Both the position numbers and the translations under genes were made by a program. The notes under the pieces are model-generated. The model had not been told where the DNA came from and did no database searches. It saw only the letters and a program-made list of their open reading frames with translations. A stretch of 59,761 nucleotides of DNA from Gammaproteobacteria bacterium (lineage in GTDB: Bacteria; Pseudomonadota; Gammaproteobacteria; Ga0077554; Ga007554): assembly GCA_023266055.1 (NCBI GenBank), contig JAHFRW010000014.1, positions 1 to 59,761 of the forward strand, written 5' to 3'. Positions 47,001 to 55,998 of this stretch are shown here, in pieces. Positions within the stretch are counted from its first letter, which is position 1. Each line of letters begins with the position of its first letter.

Positions 47001-47200
47001 ATCACTTGATCATTGGATGATTCCAATATGGCTTGATACGCTTCCTTGGCTTTTTCTCTGCTGTCATCAATAGTCGTATCTTTTTTAACAACCACAGTTT
47101 TATTTTCAAGACTTTTAAGTGTTGCCCCGTCATTTTTTACCTGGGCACACGCCGTGATGATAAACAGTGGGAGTAGAACAAGAGTATTTTTTATCTTCAT
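44003..47200 (-). CDS. large TPR-repeat lipoprotein
   Basis: 1065 residues. A lipobox (LLPLFIITAC, Cys18) marks a lipoprotein. Tetratricopeptide-type helix pairs run almost throughout: DVLYQLAKAYEQNGDYEKTL near residue 115, FLLAEALYESGQYAEAVPRY near 450, QLSNIYLELDQPLKAAAELE near 685, and a clear final pair at PGKAEAYNKMGIFYRYMGRF near 975 followed by NDQSAQLNVGILYDLY. Such solenoids act as scaffolds between inner- and outer-membrane parts. The role in the cluster is like that of the TPR Glt proteins of Myxococcus; this is inference. It begins right after the TAG of the upstream TPR gene. Base use is visibly AT-richer than in the flanking operons. Confidence 0.82.
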   Translation of the reverse strand: MKIKNTLVLLPLFIITACAQVKNDGATLKSLENKTVVVKKDTTIDDSREKAKEAYQAILESSNDQVIQRDAMRKLADLSTEEADPVISDKQHTQIDRVENTPISGADNQVAIKLYEDLLKNHSNPTKDEDVLYQLAKAYEQNGDYEKTLDTLTKFSLRYPKVAYIDEIYFRKGEILFTLRDYAEAEKAYEKILPLKKSQFYEISVYKFGWSLYKQDKYSDALEAFFIILDRKISPKNALAVDFYASRSEQEFIKDTLHVVSLCFYHMNGAESITSYFSKKGSRSYDFLVYKQLGDLNVSKERLNNAIESYRAFIKLTPGYPQTVLLQQKIIDAYKKPDFSSLRLQEKEEFMRVYRQYEDRLNGATSKSYAEHIIFKDQRARENINVFLKENIEDLARYYHANAQKTKDIHSYKKAISWYMEFLKNFKDDAHVPEVTFLLAEALYESGQYAEAVPRYEEVAYSFALNKQGAEAGYAALLAYQQHEKKLSGYDKSVWRRNGIMSALRFSEKYPDDFRVPALLMTAAEELFSLKQYDKAEYAARLILKMGPKAEQKLHHASSIIIAHSDFERELYSQAEAGYLEILNFLSSSARERNDIVEHLAASIYKQGEKSRILDDTPQAIAHFLRIAQLTPNASIRVTADYEAALGYMTLRDWKNASRLFSDFQRAHPDNPLLPDISRQLSNIYLELDQPLKAAAELEKVMLSNKEQPVRQEAAWQAAAVYEKANEMDKAIRLYERYIQLFPSPLEQAMEARLRLSVINDKSNNTKMRDYWQQEVIKADRLGGDERTDSTRFMAAKLVLTMAEPAYRAFSEAHLIEPLQESLILKKERMERALQAYKLAIESGVAEIVTAATYQSAKMYNDFGRALMESQRPAGLSQDELDQYNLLLEEQVFPFEEKAIQIYETNAQRVTKGVYDDSVRLSFTELGKLLPARYGKFEKSEGFSFSGNSPEEKEVQERALLRVIELNPGKAEAYNKMGIFYRYMGRFDDARKMYEKALSIDANDQSAQLNVGILYDLYLVNIPMALESYRKYQTMMGAEDKQIGLWISDLEKRHKLATKATENKS

Positions 47201-48676
47201 CTATGGATCCACCCGCTCTGCGACGTGGTGATAAACCTTCGCCAGCCCCAGATTGGCCTGTGACAAATAAACGTTTAAATCAGCCTTTTTATTTTCCAGC
47301 CAGTTAATGCTCGACTTTTGAATATAACCCGCTAATTTATTGAGAGTACTGTCAATTTCCAGAATCTGTTCATTAATTTTCTCTGCGTAACGTATTGTTA
47401 CATTACTGCTCAACCCATAACTGTTTAAAGTGTCCTTCTGCGACACCATAGTATTACGAAGATCAAGCGCTTCACGATAGAGCGATATCGCCTGTCGAAA
47501 CGCGGTATCTCTCATAAACCAGGGAAAATAACGTGCCTCTGGCACAAGAGGTAATTTTCCAATAAAGTCATTTACATCGCTTTTGTTGAAAGCCCGGCTT
47601 GAAAGAACGCTTGTTGCCATACTTCCAGCCCGAACCGCTTCTGTTGCAGCGGTTACAGCATTAATCTCGGCCTGGTATCTCGACACCGCATTCTGATAGC
47701 TACCTTGAGCATTCTTATAAGATTCCAGCTTGAACAGGGCCTCAGGAATCAGCAATACTGCTTCCTGCACCTCGGGTTCCCGAATATCTCCTTTCTGCAA
47801 TTCAAGCCAGGGTATCAACGCACGTTGATGCTGTCCCAATGCTGCTTCAGACAACCCCAGGCCAAGCAATGCCTGTGATGAAAATGGACTTTTTATTCTT
47901 ACTTTTTGAAAATAGCTTATGGCAGTGTTCATATCACTGGCTTGAAGATAGGCATAGCCTAGCGCCAGGTTAGCCTTGTCCTGCAAAATCCGCCGTTCGA
48001 TATCATTAACAGGCTCAGCACTGATTTTTCCGAGAATACCAATGCCCTGCCGAAACTGATCATTCCTGAGCATGGCCACGCCAAGATTATGCTGGCCATA
48101 CCACCTTAATGAACCTGTTTCTCGTTCGCCATCCAGCTTTAATAAGGCTTTTTCTGCTGCCTGCCATCGATTTCTATCAATCAATACATTCAACTGCAAA
48201 AAATCCTTTTCATTTCTCAAAGGCGCGGGCAAAGCGTCACCCATGGCGTCAAGAATAATATCCGTTTCTGACAACCCACCCTGGTTGTAATGGATTTTTG
48301 CCAAATACAGGGCAGCCGTATCACGAGTCCGTTGCGTGTATTTTTTATTTGACAAAACTTTTTTAAAAGATTCCTGTGCTGCATTGGTCAGGCCATATGA
48401 GAATTGTAAAATTCCCAATAACAAATCACTGTCTTCCTTTTGCGTTGGCAGTTGCTGTAATTTGTCAAATGCCGTCAAATGAGCCAGCGATGATAGATAA
48501 TCCTGCCGATAAAAATATAATAAAGCCTCACCAAAATGGGGATCCTTTGTCTTCATCTGAACGGAATCAGCAGCAGGCGCGGCGATGCCTTGCCCATGAA
48601 AAAACGACAAGACCATTATCGCTATCACCTGAAGAATAGTAGCGCGTTGCAGGGGTATACTTAGCATGATCATCAT
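47201..48676 (-). CDS. TPR-repeat exported protein
   Basis: 491 residues (488 if the fourth codon, ATG at 48667, is used). A signal peptide covers about residues 1-33 (VIAIMVLSFFHGQGIAAPA). TPR-like pairs include ALLYFYRQDYLSSLAHLTAF, DTAALYLAKIHYNQGGLSE, ANLALGYAYLQASDMNTAIS and ALLGLGLSEAALGQHQRALI. The C-terminal 150 residues are helical without a clear repeat. The protein should be periplasmic. It is second in the operon, 12 bp after the first gene, and abuts the large TPR lipoprotein gene (TAG-ATG). Confidence 0.8.
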   Translation of the reverse strand: MMIMLSIPLQRATILQVIAIMVLSFFHGQGIAAPAADSVQMKTKDPHFGEALLYFYRQDYLSSLAHLTAFDKLQQLPTQKEDSDLLLGILQFSYGLTNAAQESFKKVLSNKKYTQRTRDTAALYLAKIHYNQGGLSETDIILDAMGDALPAPLRNEKDFLQLNVLIDRNRWQAAEKALLKLDGERETGSLRWYGQHNLGVAMLRNDQFRQGIGILGKISAEPVNDIERRILQDKANLALGYAYLQASDMNTAISYFQKVRIKSPFSSQALLGLGLSEAALGQHQRALIPWLELQKGDIREPEVQEAVLLIPEALFKLESYKNAQGSYQNAVSRYQAEINAVTAATEAVRAGSMATSVLSSRAFNKSDVNDFIGKLPLVPEARYFPWFMRDTAFRQAISLYREALDLRNTMVSQKDTLNSYGLSSNVTIRYAEKINEQILEIDSTLNKLAGYIQKSSINWLENKKADLNVYLSQANLGLAKVYHHVAERVDP

Positions 48677-48688
48677 GAGAGGGTGGCC

Positions 48689-49234
48689 TTAACGATTTTC
48701 GCGTATTGTCATTTCAGGGGTATTGTCCTGAAGAAAATCGTAAATTCCCAAGGTGAGAATATTTGCTCTTTCTGCCTTCCTGAAGTTGTAGCTCACACTG
48801 CCACTGTATTCCTGGGCACCCGGCATCTTCCCCTTGAAAAGGGCTTTTACTGTATGCGCCCCAACACTTGCATTGCCCAGATAAAGGCGCTGAAATCCAC
48901 CCTTTTGTATCGCGTCCTTTTCCTTCGAGGTATAGTTGTAATTTGATACCACCTTGTCATCCACTTGTAACTCAATGGATTCCAGCTGGAAACGTGGCAG
49001 CTTATCCATTGTCAGAAATACAACAACCTGCGAACGTTCTGGGAATTGCGTCGTCTCGCGCAGCACCAGTAGCTCACTGCTAATATCTACAAGGGTTTTT
49101 CTGGCGACTTCCAAGGGTGCATGTAGCAGTAGCAACTCTTTTGCCTGGAGATCTGATTCCTGGCCGCGCGCCACCCCGGGCAAGGTCGCCCCGAGACACA
49201 TTAAGCCAATGATTTTCAATGATTTAATAAACAT
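48689..49234 (-). CDS. small exported protein heading the ExbBD/TPR operon
   Basis: 181 residues with a signal peptide (about 1-24, MCLGATLPGVARG). The mature part begins with a predicted helix (LHAPLEVARKTLVDISSELLV), then a beta-rich domain with QVVVFLTMDKLPRFQLESIE, FQRLYLGNASVGAHTVKALF and SGSVSYNFRKAERANILTLG. The beta pattern suggests an Ig-like or carbohydrate-binding fold, but I recognise no family. It is the first gene of the operon; about 210 bp separate it from the divergent PfkB kinase and should hold the promoter. Confidence 0.7.
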   Translation of the reverse strand: MFIKSLKIIGLMCLGATLPGVARGQESDLQAKELLLLHAPLEVARKTLVDISSELLVLRETTQFPERSQVVVFLTMDKLPRFQLESIELQVDDKVVSNYNYTSKEKDAIQKGGFQRLYLGNASVGAHTVKALFKGKMPGAQEYSGSVSYNFRKAERANILTLGIYDFLQDNTPEMTIRENR

Positions 49235-49446
49235 GACACGACCCTGTGTTCAGTCTGGCCGGATAACTTGCTTGAGCAACACCTTAATTGAGTACCCGTG
49301 TTGTAGTTATCGGCCAAACATCATCTTCCTTGACGGCAATATGTACTGCTGAATGTAAGGAAACCTAATATGGAAATCATGCTGTTACTATTAACATAGA
49401 CAGGTATAATGTTTTATTATCCATAAATTTACTGGAATATATCTCT

Positions 49447-50379
49447 ATGCCTGCCTTGATCTGTGGCTCCATTGCTTACGACACCATTATGGTGTTTCAG
49501 GACAAATTTAAAAATCATATTCTACCAGACAAAGTACATATATTGAACGTTTCATTTCTGGTACACAGCATGCGGCGCGAATTTGGCGGCTGCGCGGGAA
49601 ATATTGCCTATAACCTTCAGCTGCTGGGTGGGGAACCGGCCCTGATGGGCACGGTAGGCACTGATTTCGGACCTTATGCGACATGGCTGGAACGCTGTGG
49701 TATCCGTCTGGAGCATGTGAAAACCATGACCGACACCTACACTGCCCAGGCATTTATTACCACGGATCTTGATGATAATCAGATTACCGCCTTTCATCCA
49801 GGAGCGATGAATTTTTCGCATGAAAACCGGGTCAGCGATGCAAGAAATATTGGGATTGGCATCGTTTCACCCGATGGACGCGAGGGCATGATCACCCATG
49901 CCGCACAATTCGCTGAGGCCAATATACCTTTTATATTTGATCCAGGTCAGGGCATGCCAATGTTCGACGGTAATGATCTGCTGACTTTCGTTGAGCAATG
50001 CAACTGGGTTACCGTCAACAGCTATGAGGCGCAACTCATGCAGCAACGCACTGGAAAATCACCCGATGAGCTGGCCGAACGTGTGCAGGCGATGATCATT
50101 ACCTCAGGCAATGAAGGATCACGTATTTACACGGGCAAAAAACACATTGACATACCCACCGCTACGCCCAAGGCGGTAATTGATCCAACAGGCTGCGGAG
50201 ATGCCTACCGTGCCGGTATTCTGTATGGGTTGATGCATGATATGGACTGGGAAACAACGGGACGTATCGCATCCTTAATGGGAGCAATCAAGGTGGAACA
50301 GCATGGCACACAGAACCATGGCTTTGAACGCGAGCAATTCAATGCCCGCTTCAAGGAGAACTTTGGATACTCTCTGTAG
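49447..50379 (+). CDS. PfkB family carbohydrate/nucleoside kinase
   Basis: A 310-residue ribokinase-fold enzyme. The first PfkB motif is REFGGCAGNIAYNLQLLGG and the second, with the catalytic Asp, is VIDPTGCGDAYRAGILYG. The substrate lid strand is CGSIAYDTIMVF. Members of this clade are often labelled adenosine kinase-like; the substrate is not certain. It ends 28 bp inside the convergent kelch gene. Confidence 0.85.
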   Translation: MPALICGSIAYDTIMVFQDKFKNHILPDKVHILNVSFLVHSMRREFGGCAGNIAYNLQLLGGEPALMGTVGTDFGPYATWLERCGIRLEHVKTMTDTYTAQAFITTDLDDNQITAFHPGAMNFSHENRVSDARNIGIGIVSPDGREGMITHAAQFAEANIPFIFDPGQGMPMFDGNDLLTFVEQCNWVTVNSYEAQLMQQRTGKSPDELAERVQAMIITSGNEGSRIYTGKKHIDIPTATPKAVIDPTGCGDAYRAGILYGLMHDMDWETTGRIASLMGAIKVEQHGTQNHGFEREQFNARFKENFGYSL

Positions 50380-51703
50380 ACGGCGCAACAATCATTTCAA
50401 CATTCCCTACAAAGCGAATTGACTCGAAACGTCGCTGCAGGGTTTTACTGTAAAAATCCGTCATGCGGACACCATCACTATAGCGAATGCGGCGACCAGG
50501 GGTAAAATCGGCTCTGGCCGCCGCCAACCATTCCTCACTACCCTGTACAGCAACAACACGTAAATAGGTATAGAGTGCAGTATCGATTACCTCGGTGATT
50601 ACGGCTTCATTGGCCAGGGCGACAACCGCAGCAGGACGGGGTACGCCTTGTACTGATACCGCCTGTTGTGGCTCTCCCCAATAACCAATATCCCCCGCCT
50701 CATTGAAGCGTGCTGAAACCACCGTATTGTAATAGCCTCCGGAATTGGTTCCACCCAGAATATAAAGCCAGTCCTTATAGGTGACCACACTAAAATCAGC
50801 CAAGGGTATCGGTAATGGCGTGGTAGTCTGCCACTCCGTCGCAACACCTTCCGTACTGACGTCAAGCTTTTCAACGTTATTTAAAAATTTGAGGTTATTA
50901 ATCCCTCCCAGCGCATACACATGACGAGCATGGGTGGCCGCCAACAAGCCATAACGCCCTTTTTGCAGTGATGCGGCACGCTGCCATACCACACCTTTGT
51001 GATCATTGCGAAGTTGAGCCCACTCCACCTCAGGCTGGGCATCACCTTGACTCTGCGCATGCCCTCCTATGACAAATACGGTATCGTTATGTTGAGCAAC
51101 CGCATGTACATAACGCGGCATGGTCAAGGGCTGTGGCTGTAAAACCCATTGACCCAAACGCCCATCCGGCAGGATTTCCGCACGCTCAACACTGTCCAGC
51201 AAGGTACCACTGTAACCCCCTATCGCATAAATATAATTGCCTACAATAGCGAGACGGGTACAACGGCGTGGGTATATCAGGGCATTTTTTTCCTTGACCC
51301 AGGGGCCAAGATTGCCATCAGGCAAGAGTTCCGCACGTTCAACCGAACGCAACAAATTACTGCCATTGGCACCATTGCCACCGCCCACTACGTAAATGTA
51401 TTTCTGATAAGTGACCGCAGAAAAAAAACCACGACGTTCCTGCAACGGGGTAGCGGTGCGCCAGGGAGATAACGAGCCATTCGGCATAATGCGCGCGAAC
51501 TCGGCAGAGTTCAGGAATCGCGTGCCATCAATGCCGCCTACCATATAAATAATGCCGTTGACTTCAACACTGGCGGCACCTGCGCGAGCACCCATCAAGG
51601 ACGACTGGGTTTCCCATCCCGCAATCCATGTGGTCTGCGCCATCGTCACATGCGCGAATGTGTAACTTATTAAACACAGAATGCCATACATCATTGCGCG
51701 CAT
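50351..51703 (-). CDS. exported kelch-repeat protein
   Basis: A 450-residue protein with a signal peptide (about 1-22, TFAHVTMAQ). Six or more kelch-like blades of about 50 residues follow, each pairing a GG in a beta strand (YIYVVGGGNG, YIYAIGGYSG, TVFVIGGHAQ, HVYALGGINN, WLYILGGTNS) with a motif like SVERAELLPDGNLGPW. They should form a beta-propeller in the periplasm or outside. The C-terminal 100 residues have no repeat. Ligand unknown. It overlaps the PfkB gene tail to tail by 29 bp. Confidence 0.85.
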   Translation of the reverse strand: MRAMMYGILCLISYTFAHVTMAQTTWIAGWETQSSLMGARAGAASVEVNGIIYMVGGIDGTRFLNSAEFARIMPNGSLSPWRTATPLQERRGFFSAVTYQKYIYVVGGGNGANGSNLLRSVERAELLPDGNLGPWVKEKNALIYPRRCTRLAIVGNYIYAIGGYSGTLLDSVERAEILPDGRLGQWVLQPQPLTMPRYVHAVAQHNDTVFVIGGHAQSQGDAQPEVEWAQLRNDHKGVVWQRAASLQKGRYGLLAATHARHVYALGGINNLKFLNNVEKLDVSTEGVATEWQTTTPLPIPLADFSVVTYKDWLYILGGTNSGGYYNTVVSARFNEAGDIGYWGEPQQAVSVQGVPRPAAVVALANEAVITEVIDTALYTYLRVVAVQGSEEWLAAARADFTPGRRIRYSDGVRMTDFYSKTLQRRFESIRFVGNVEMIVAPSTESIQSSP

Positions 51704-51749
51704 GTTTTACACCGTAACCTCTGACAATATTATTGAAGCCGTGAATCAA

Positions 51750-53006
51750 TCACATATTGGCAATGACCGCCTCGCCAAATCCAGAGCAGCTAACGAGTGT
51801 TGCCTCAGGCATCATGCGCGCCAAATCATGCGTCACCGTGCGCTGTGCAATAGCGCCTGACACGCCTTTGATAATGAGATCGGCGGCTTCATTCCAACCC
51901 ATATGCCGCAGCATCATCTCGGCAGAGAGAATAACCGAGCTGGGATTCACGTCATTTTTTCCAGCATGCTTGGGTGCGGTGCCGTGGGTTGCTTCAAACA
52001 TGGCGATAGTGTCAGACAGGTTGGCACCTGGCGCGATGCCGATACCACCCACCTGTGCAGCCAGCGCATCAGAAATATAATCCCCATTGAGATTCAATGT
52101 GGCGATAACGCTGTAATACGTGGGGTTGAGCAATATCTCCTGCAGAAATGCATCGGCAATGACATCCTTGATAACGATCTCGCTTCCAGTCCGGGGATTC
52201 TTTAAGGTACACCAGGGCCCCTTGTCAATTTCACTGGCGCCAAATTCATTTTTAGCAATGTCATAACCCCAGCCCTTAAATCCACCTTCGGTGAATTTCA
52301 TGATGTTACCCTTGTGCACCAGGGTAACGGAGCTGCGATTATTGTCAATCGCATACTGAATGGCTTTGCGCACCAGACGCTCAGTGCCTTCGCGGGATAC
52401 GGGCTTGATGCCAATTGCAGAACTCTCCGGGAAACGAATTTTCTTTACACCCATCTCGTTCCGCAGAAAATCGATGATTTTTTTCACTTCGGGCGTGCCT
52501 GCGGCCCATTCGATACCGGCATAAATATCTTCAGAGTTTTCACGGAAGATGACCATGTCGACGTTTTCCGGTGCTTTCACCGGGCTGGGCGTGCCCGTAA
52601 AATAACGCACCGGACGCAGACACACATAAAGATCAAGCGCCTGACGCAGGGCTACATTCAATGAACGAATTCCCCCCCCAATCGGGGTCGCCAATGGGCC
52701 CTTGATAGACACGGGATACTCTCGTACTGCCTTAAGCGTATCATCTGGCAGATGTGTATCCTTACCATACACCTGGATGGCTTTTTCTCCCGCATACACT
52801 TCCATCCAGGCAATGGATTTTGTATCGCCATATGCTTTTTTGAGTGCGGCATCCACTACGGTACGCATCACCGGAGTGACATCCACGCCAATACCATCCC
52901 CTTCGATAAACGGGATAATCGGGCGCGCCGGAACATTCAGTGAAAAGTCCGGGTTAACGGTGATTTTTTGACCGTCGACAGGGACGGTAATTTTGGCATA
53001 GCTCAT
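51750..53006 (-). CDS. icd: isocitrate dehydrogenase (NADP-type)
   Basis: 418 residues from the ATG at 53006, which follows GGAG with five bases between; a GTG at 53012 overlaps that site and is less likely. It has [17 protein letters not shown] with the regulatory Ser of the AceK type, [14 protein letters not shown], and the cofactor site [18 protein letters not shown]. coli has K-Y at the NADP-determining pair; here it is K-H, a variant also seen in other bacterial enzymes. It converts isocitrate to 2-oxoglutarate. It is divergent from rluE as in E. coli. Confidence 0.95.
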   Translation of the reverse strand: MSYAKITVPVDGQKITVNPDFSLNVPARPIIPFIEGDGIGVDVTPVMRTVVDAALKKAYGDTKSIAWMEVYAGEKAIQVYGKDTHLPDDTLKAVREYPVSIKGPLATPIGGGIRSLNVALRQALDLYVCLRPVRYFTGTPSPVKAPENVDMVIFRENSEDIYAGIEWAAGTPEVKKIIDFLRNEMGVKKIRFPESSAIGIKPVSREGTERLVRKAIQYAIDNNRSSVTLVHKGNIMKFTEGGFKGWGYDIAKNEFGASEIDKGPWCTLKNPRTGSEIVIKDVIADAFLQEILLNPTYYSVIATLNLNGDYISDALAAQVGGIGIAPGANLSDTIAMFEATHGTAPKHAGKNDVNPSSVILSAEMMLRHMGWNEAADLIIKGVSGAIAQRTVTHDLARMMPEATLVSCSGFGEAVIANM

Positions 53007-53166
53007 GAGCACTCCGTTTATTTTAAAGATATCTGCAATGCGTTGATGAATATTCTATCAGAAACAGGCGTCTCCGGGCAGCAGTTCGCTCACCTCGCGG
53101 CACAGGGAAGCATGCATGAACGTGGGTGCTGGGCGCCGCCGCCATACGAGTGATATCATATACGCT

Positions 53167-53763
53167 ATGTCAAAAATTATCCTGTTCAATAAGCCTTATG
53201 ACGTATTAACCCAGTTTACCGATGAAGCGGGGCGTGAAACCCTGGCGGATTATATCGACATACCTGACGTCTACCCCGCCGGACGTCTGGACTACGACAG
53301 TGAAGGTCTCATCGTGCTGACGGACGATGGCGTGGTGCAACACCGTATCAGCGACCCTCGATACAAAATGGAAAAAACCTATTGGGCGCAGGTAGAAGGC
53401 ACTCCTGATGCAGCAGCACTGCACGTACTGCAACAGGGCGTCATGCTGAATGATGGAAAAACCGCCCCTGCTCGGGCACACCTGATAATGGAACCCGCCG
53501 CTCTCTGGCCGCGCACTCCACCTATTCGCCACCGTGCGATTATCCCCACGGCGTGGATTGAACTTAAAATCAGCGAAGGCCGTAATCGCCAGGTACGGCG
53601 TATGACAGCGGCCGTCGGCCACCCCACCCTGCGCTTGATACGCTATGCCATCGGTGGCTGGACACTGGACGGCCTCGCGCCTGGCTCATGGAAAGAAAGT
53701 CCCTTGCCGCTACAGGAAATACCTTCAGACAGAAAATACGGCACCCGGAAAACCCCCGCATGA
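53167..53763 (+). CDS. rluE: 23S rRNA pseudouridine synthase (RluE type)
   Basis: 198 residues from the ATG at 53167. It begins [20 protein letters not shown], has the catalytic Asp in [18 protein letters not shown], and [20 protein letters not shown] near the end. RluE modifies U2457 of 23S rRNA. Length and lack of an S4 domain fit RluE. The stop overlaps the nudJ start (ATGA). Position opposite icd is the conserved gammaproteobacterial order. Confidence 0.92.
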   Translation: MSKIILFNKPYDVLTQFTDEAGRETLADYIDIPDVYPAGRLDYDSEGLIVLTDDGVVQHRISDPRYKMEKTYWAQVEGTPDAAALHVLQQGVMLNDGKTAPARAHLIMEPAALWPRTPPIRHRAIIPTAWIELKISEGRNRQVRRMTAAVGHPTLRLIRYAIGGWTLDGLAPGSWKESPLPLQEIPSDRKYGTRKTPA

Positions 53764-54230
53764 TCTGGAAACCACATGTCACCGTTGCCGCCGTTATTGA
53801 ACGTGAAGGGCGTTTTCTGATGGTGGAAGAAAAAAGTGCGGGGCAACTGGTCTATAATCAACCCGCCGGGCACCTGGACGAAGGTGAAGGGTTGATCACG
53901 GCAGCGATCCGCGAAACCCGCGAAGAAACGGCCTGGGGTTTTACGCCCACAGCGCTGGTAGGCCTCTACCGCTGGCAACATCCACAAAAAAACAGCACCT
54001 ATTTACGGGCCTGCTTTACGGGCACCTGCCACGATCACGATCCCCGGCTAAAACTCGATAAAGGTATTGTACGGGCGCTGTGGATGTCACGTACCGAGTT
54101 AATGGCACATACCGACCGTTTACGCAGCCCCCTGGTCATGCGGTGTATTGATGACTATCTGGCCGGTAAACGTTATCCACTGGACATTATCAACGACCCT
54201 CACGTCGATGAGCGCCACGCGGCGGCCTGA
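53760..54230 (+). CDS. nudJ: nudix hydrolase NudJ-like
   Basis: 156 residues from an ATG overlapping the rluE stop. The nudix box is [20 protein letters not shown] with TAWGF, preceded by YNQPA. NudJ acts on thiamine pyrophosphate and nucleoside di- and triphosphates in E. coli. In most gammaproteobacteria mnmA follows; here an FGGY kinase starts inside the nudJ 3' end. Confidence 0.9.
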   Translation: MIWKPHVTVAAVIEREGRFLMVEEKSAGQLVYNQPAGHLDEGEGLITAAIRETREETAWGFTPTALVGLYRWQHPQKNSTYLRACFTGTCHDHDPRLKLDKGIVRALWMSRTELMAHTDRLRSPLVMRCIDDYLAGKRYPLDIINDPHVDERHAAA

Positions 54231-55665
54231 CCGCGCCCTTTACCTCGCGCTCGATCAAGGTGGCCACGCCAGCCGTGCCCTGGTATTTGATGCCAACGGT
54301 CTGATCGTCGCAAGTGATTTACAATCCCTCACCGTCAGTCATCCCCAGCCAGCGCGGGTAGAACATAACCCGCATGAACTCATCACCTCACTGCGCACCG
54401 CCATGAGCAATGCCATTGCCCAGCTGGGTACGCGCGGCAAAGATATTGTCTCCGCCGGTCTAGCTACTCAGCGCTCCAGTCTGGCATGCTGGGACAACAG
54501 TGGCATGGCATTATCACCCATTCTCAGCTGGCAAGACCGGCGCGCACATGAGGAGCTGCACGCCTTTGAAAACCAGCGACAGATGATCCATCACAAAACC
54601 GGCCTATTCCTCAATGCACACTATGGTGCCAGCAAATTACGCTGGTGCCTTGATCACCTGCCCGCCGTGTGTGCCGCCCGGCACAACGGCACTCTCATCG
54701 GTGGTCCGCTGGCAAGTTTTGTGCTGTTCCATTTACTGGAAGAGCGCCCACTGTTCTCCGACCCCGCCAATGCATCACGCACATTGTTGTGGAACATTCA
54801 CACCCGCAACTGGGATGATGAGTTACTGGCGCCGTTCGGCATCCCGCGTAGCGTTTTGCCCGATTGCGTGCCCACTCGATATAACTTCGGTCATCTGCGC
54901 ATTAATGATTTGATGATTCCGCTCACCCTGAGCAACGGCGATCAATCCTCTGCCCTCTTCGCCTTTGGTGAGCCGCAGGCAGATACAGCCTACATCAATA
55001 TTGGGACAGGCGCGTTTGTGCAACGTGTTACTCAACAACGCCCTGATCATGCACGCCTGCTGACCAGTATTGCCATGCAAACGGCACAACACACCACCTA
55101 TACGCTGGAAGGCACAGTCAACGGTGCCGGCAGCGCACTGCAATGGGCCTGCCAGATCTTGCACTTATCCGACATTGAATCCTCCATGGAAAACTGGCTC
55201 ACCCACAGCACCACCCCACCGCTATTTCTCAATGGCGTCTCGGGTCTCGGCGCACCGTTCTGGATAGCTGATTTCCATTCACGGTTTATAGGCACCAGTG
55301 CGTCATGCGATGAACCATGGGAAAAAATGCTCGCCGTCATTGAAAGCATCGTGTTTCTGTTGCACACCAATCTGCGCCAAATGGAAAGCGTCTGCAGCAC
55401 TGACACACGCGCCATTATTATCAGTGGCGGCCTGGCGACATTGAACGGTCTGTGCCAACGCCTCGCCGACCTCTGCGGTCTGCCCGTCCAACGCCCGGCA
55501 GAATGCGAAGCCACCGCGCGTGGCACAGCGTTTTTGCTGGCCGGGCAACCCCATCATTGGCACGCCGCACATGAACATGCTTTTGGTATAACTTTCACAC
55601 CCACCTCCAATCCCGCCCTACAAGAACGCTACCGTTTGTGGCACGACAGTATGCAACCACCATAG
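54208..55665 (+). CDS. FGGY family carbohydrate kinase
   Basis: About 485 residues from the ATG at 54208, 22 bp inside nudJ; the longer frame upstream is nudJ out of frame. It has the phosphate-1 motif YLALDQGGHASRALVFD, VSAGLATQRSSLACWD, SWQDRRAHEEL, a LSNGDQSSALFAFGEP motif and a C-terminal IIISGGLATLNGLCQRLADL. The closest well-known member is glycerol kinase, which has TLDQGTTSSRA and QRETT where this protein has ALDQGGHASRA and QRSSL. The substrate may therefore differ from glycerol. No glycerol uptake or dehydrogenase gene adjoins it. Confidence 0.85.
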   Translation: MSATRRPDRALYLALDQGGHASRALVFDANGLIVASDLQSLTVSHPQPARVEHNPHELITSLRTAMSNAIAQLGTRGKDIVSAGLATQRSSLACWDNSGMALSPILSWQDRRAHEELHAFENQRQMIHHKTGLFLNAHYGASKLRWCLDHLPAVCAARHNGTLIGGPLASFVLFHLLEERPLFSDPANASRTLLWNIHTRNWDDELLAPFGIPRSVLPDCVPTRYNFGHLRINDLMIPLTLSNGDQSSALFAFGEPQADTAYINIGTGAFVQRVTQQRPDHARLLTSIAMQTAQHTTYTLEGTVNGAGSALQWACQILHLSDIESSMENWLTHSTTPPLFLNGVSGLGAPFWIADFHSRFIGTSASCDEPWEKMLAVIESIVFLLHTNLRQMESVCSTDTRAIIISGGLATLNGLCQRLADLCGLPVQRPAECEATARGTAFLLAGQPHHWHAAHEHAFGITFTPTSNPALQERYRLWHDSMQPP

Positions 55666-55998
55666 AAAATAAGCCGGCGCATACCTCTACACTTCAGGAC
55701 TCGGAGGGCACACCGCATCTGACAGGAGGCACAACAGCTACATGCCCAGGAAATCATATCGAAAAAATCAACTAAACTCATACTAATCAATTGCATATAT
55801 ACAATTATTCATTTCCTCCTGAAGTTTTAAAATAATCCGTATTTGGCTAAATAACAACCTATTTCATGCCACTAACTTAATGTAAGCGTATTATCCACAC
55901 GCAGCATATATTAGAATATTATTATATTTATGAACAGTGCAACGTCGATAGTGGACGTACCCAACAGCAGGGTAATACTACTGCTGAGAGGCCTCACA
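55666..55998. other. 333-bp AT-rich intergenic region
   Basis: No credible gene. Apart from a GC-richer first 100 bp the stretch is strongly AT-rich from about 55780 to 55930 and likely holds the promoter of the secreted-protein pair. An in-frame ATG at 55930 would extend the next gene by 23 residues before its signal peptide; it is not preferred. Confidence 0.5.

Noticed and set aside
55930-55998. A longer start for secreted paralogue 1 (ATG at 55930)
   Set aside because: It would place 23 residues before a complete signal peptide; the ATG at 55999 has a GAGAGG site and gives the same length as paralogue 2.
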